64,000 nt of DNA from NCBI GenBank assembly GCA_037013495.1, contig CM072803.1, positions 55,813,627-55,877,626 of the forward strand, read 5' to 3'. Below the pieces are notes generated by a model. The model searched no databases. It had not been told where the DNA came from and saw nothing but the letters and a program-made list of their open reading frames with translations. Below, one piece after another: positions 61,199 to 64,000 of the stretch. The stretch is from Hippophae tibetana. Lineage: Eukaryota > Streptophyta > Magnoliopsida > Rosales > Elaeagnaceae. How positions within the stretch are numbered: position 1 is the first letter of the stretch; each line of letters opens with the position of its first letter. A program made the translations under genes and the position numbers.

Positions 61199-64000
61199 GT
61201 TGTCCCTTTCTCCCTAGAAATCTAGGTTTCAAACCCATTCTAAGAGTAAGAGTTAGTGAAATATGATGGTACATATTACGCTCATCCACAATAGCAATTT
61301 TTCTAAATAGGTAACAAAACGTTTACAAATGATGTCTGAAACAACCTCTATCCATCAACATTTTTCATTTATAAGGGAGGTAATATAATTTGCATGAATT
61401 TTCCTATGCTAGGAATTAGGACTTACAAAGGAAACAAAATAATCATAGATCATCGAGAAAAATCAATAAGGGGATAATAAAACATAATCATTTTCTCATG
61501 TCTATATTATAAAAGAAAGTTGGCGAAATAAATATTACGCGTTTTATTTCCTAATAATTATGATATATTTAAGTGAAATTATTACGTCTTATGATGCAAA
61601 ACTATTTAAATTTGAAATTTTATTAATTATTCTAAATAAGAGATCAATAATTCTCATTTTCGACTCATTTTTGACATCAATATTCTTAACTTATTTATAA
61701 GTTATTGTGGTTGTTTTGGATGGGATCGTAATGAATTTGCCTTTAGTTGTCCCTTTCTCCCTAGAAATCTAGGTTTCAAACCAATTCTAAGAGTAAGAGT
61801 TAGTGAAATATGATGCTACATATTACGCTCATCCGGAATAGGAATTTTTCTAGCTAGGTAACAAAAAGTTTACAAATGATGTCTGAAACAACCTCTATCC
61901 ATCAACATTTTTCATTTGAAAGGGAGGTAATATAATTTGCATGAATTTTCCTGTGCTTGGAATTAAGACTTACAAAGGAAACAAAATAATCATAGATCAT
62001 CGAGAAATATCAATAAGGGGAAAATAAAACATAATCATTTTCTCATGTCTATATTATAAAAGAAAGTTGGCAAAATAAATACTACGCGTTTTATTTCCTA
62101 ATAATTATGATATATTTAAGTGAAATTATTACGTCTTATGATGCAAAACTATTTAAATTTGAAATTTTGTTCATTATTCTAAATAAGAGATCAATAATTC
62201 TCATTTTCCACTCATTTTTGACGTCAATATTCTTAACTTATTTATAAGTTATTTTCGTTTTTTTGGATGGCATCGTAATGAATTTGGCTTTGCTTGTCCC
62301 TTTCTCCCTAGAAATCTAGGTTTCAAACCCATTCTAGGAGTAAGAGTTAGTGAAATATGATGCTACATATTACGCTCATCCAGAATAGCAATTTTTCTAG
62401 CTAGGTAACAAAAAGTTTACAAATGATGTCTGAAACAACCTCTATCCATCAACATTTTTCCTTTGGAAGGGAGGTAATATAATTTGCATGAATTTGCCTA
62501 TGCTTGGAATGAAGACTTACAAAGTAAAGAAAATAATCATAGATCATCGGGAAAAATCAATAAGGGGAAAATAAAACATAATCATTTTCTCATGTCTATA
62601 TTATAAAAGAAAGTTGGCGAAATAAATATTACGCGTTTTATTTCCTAATAATTATGATATATTTAAGTGAAATTATTACGTCTTATGATGCAAAACTATT
62701 TAAATTTGAAATTTTATTAATTATTCTAAATAAGAGATCAATAATTCTCATTTTCGACTCATTTTTGACATCAATATTATTAACTTATTTATAAGTTATT
62801 GTGGTTTTTTTGGATGGCATCGTGATGAATTTGCCTTTGGTTATCCCTTTCTCCCAAGAAATCTAGGTTTCAAACCCATTCTAAGAGTAAGAGTTAGTGA
62901 AATATGATGGTACATATTACGCTCATCCACAATAGCAATTTTTCTAAATAGGTAACAAAAAGTTTACAAATGATGTCTGAAACAACCTCTATCCATCAAC
63001 ATTTTTCATTTGGAAGGGAGGTAATATAATTTGCATGAATTTGCCTGTGCTTGGAATTAGGACTTACAAAGGAAAGCAAAATAATCATAGATCATCGAGA
63101 AAAATCAATAAGGGGAAAATAAAACATAATCATTTTCTCATGTCTATATTATAAAAGAAAGTTGGCGAAATAAATACTACGCATTTTATTTCCTAATAAT
63201 TATGATATATTTAAGTGAAATTATTACGTCTTATGATGCAAAACTATTTAAATTTGAAATTTTATTCATTATTCTAAATAAGAGATCAATAATTCTCACT
63301 TTCGACTCATTTTTGACATCAATATTCTTAACTTATTTATAAGTTATTGTGGTGTTTATGGATGGGATCGTGATGAATTTCCCTTTGGTTGTCCCTTTCT
63401 CCCAAGAAATCTAGGTTTCAAACCCATTCTAAGAGTAAGAGTTAGTGAAATATGATGCTACATATTACGCTCATCCACAATAGCAATTTTTCTAAATAGG
63501 TAAAAAAAAGTTTACAAATGATGTCTGAAACAACCTCTATCCATCAACATTTTTCATTTGGAAGGGAGGTAATATAATTTGCATGAATTTGCCTGTGCTT
63601 GGAATTAGGACTTACAAAGGAAAGCAAAATAATCATAGATCATCGGGAAAAATCAATAAGGTTAAAATAAAACATAATCATTTTCTCGTGTCTATATTAT
63701 AAAAGAAATTGGCGAAATAAATACTACGTGTTTTATTTCTTAATAATTATGATATATTTAAGTGAAATTATTACGTCTTATGATGCAAAACTATTTAAAT
63801 TTGAAATTTTATTAATTATTCTAAATAAGAGATCAATAATTCTCATTTTCGACTCATTTTTGACATCAATATTCTTAACTTATTTATAAGTTATTGTGGT
63901 TGTTTTGGATGGGATCGTAATGAATTTGCCTTTGCTGTCCCTTTCTCCCTAGAAATCTAGGTTTCAAACCAATTCTAAGAGTAAGAGTTAGTGAAATATG
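61199..64000. repeat. Array block IX: ten-monomer unit, copy 2, cut by the window edge
   Basis: Five full monomers (61199, 61746, 62293, 62840, 63388) and a 66-bp partial copy (63935-64000) repeat the first part of block VIII with an offset of 5468 bp. The partial copy has lost one base at its start (TTTGCTGTCC against TTTGGTTGTCC). The array continues beyond the window. Confidence 0.93.

Larger units (their letters stand above)
1..64000. repeat. Satellite DNA array, ~547-bp monomer, 117 full copies plus a partial
   Basis: The entire window is a head-to-tail tandem repeat. Successive copies of the landmark GTTGTCCC/GTTTTCCC followed by CTAGAAATCTAGG start at 1, 547, 1094, 1651, 2197 and so on to 63388 and 63935. 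I tracked every copy; nearly all spacings are 546-549 bp. All copies have the same orientation and no foreign sequence interrupts them. Copies differ by scattered substitutions and short indels, and shared diagnostic variants define subtypes. Composition is AT-rich: in the first monomer the first 240 bp are about 35% G+C and the rest about 22%. Such arrays are typical of eukaryotic constitutive heterochromatin. Strand is arbitrary. The satellite family and species are not recognised. Confidence 0.98.

Noticed and set aside
1..64000. CRISPR array
   Set aside because: The whole 547-bp unit is repeated; there are no short repeats separated by unique spacers, no leader and no cas genes.
1..64000. 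Bacterial or organellar origin because of low G+C
   Set aside because: There is no coding density at all, and 64 kb of monomeric satellite with nested higher-order repeats is characteristic of eukaryotic nuclear heterochromatin.
1..64000. Transposable element or LTR insertion
   Set aside because: I followed every monomer boundary; no spacing exceeds 557 bp, so no insertion larger than about 10 bp exists in the window.
1..64000. Telomeric or interstitial telomere repeats
   Set aside because: No run of TTAGGG, TTTAGGG, TTAGG or similar units is present.

Overview
The whole 64 kb window is one uninterrupted satellite DNA array. A monomer of about 547 bp is repeated head to tail from the first base to the last, always in the same orientation. 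By eye I count 117 complete copies, delimited by the near-invariant stretch GTTGTCCC/GTTTTCCC...CTAGAAATCTAGG, plus a 66-bp partial copy at the right edge. The mean spacing is about 546.4 bp. Almost all copies are 546-549 bp; the exceptions are 534, 535, 536 (three times) and 557 bp. I found no gene, tRNA, rRNA, transposon, CRISPR array or stretch of unique sequence. The few ORFs of 70-80 codons are by-products of small mutations in individual monomers.

The sequence is AT-rich: a hand count of the first monomer gives about 28% G+C. Long tandem arrays with nested higher-order repeats (HORs) point to heterochromatin of a eukaryotic nuclear genome, at or near a centromere, subtelomere or chromosomal knob. 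Many positions that distinguish monomer subtypes are CpG to TpG/CpA changes, which suggests a genome with cytosine methylation (a plant or a methylating animal). I do not recognise the family and cannot name the species.

Layout. Monomers 1-4 (1-2196) are mixed subtypes. Monomers 5-27 (2197-14761) are the first copy of a long segment. Monomers 28-42 (14762-22964) are mainly three subtypes (A-B-C) in a trimeric HOR of about 1640 bp. Monomers 43-69 (22965-37717) are a second copy of the long segment, containing an extra 3282-bp six-monomer tandem duplication. Monomers 70-80 (37718-43733) form a trimeric HOR (Z-Y-X, about 1641 bp). Monomers 81-86 (43734-46982) are a dimeric HOR (X-Y, exactly 1083 bp) repeated three times, whose X monomer has lost 11 bp. 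Monomers 87-102 (46983-55730) are mostly X and Y with single-monomer duplications. Monomers 103-112 (55731-61198) and 113-118 (61199-64000) are two copies of a ten-monomer unit spaced by exactly 5468 bp, the second cut by the window edge.

The array therefore records stepwise amplification: monomer doublets, dimers, trimers, a hexamer, a decamer and a segment of roughly 23-27 monomers, with crossovers falling inside monomers. The most interesting signals are this nested amplification history, the CpG-decay pattern, parallel substitutions in two internal copies of a 12-bp motif, a conserved 18-bp dyad, and a subfamily carrying a perfect TGACGTCA palindrome. I see no evidence of a protein-coding or RNA-guided system.
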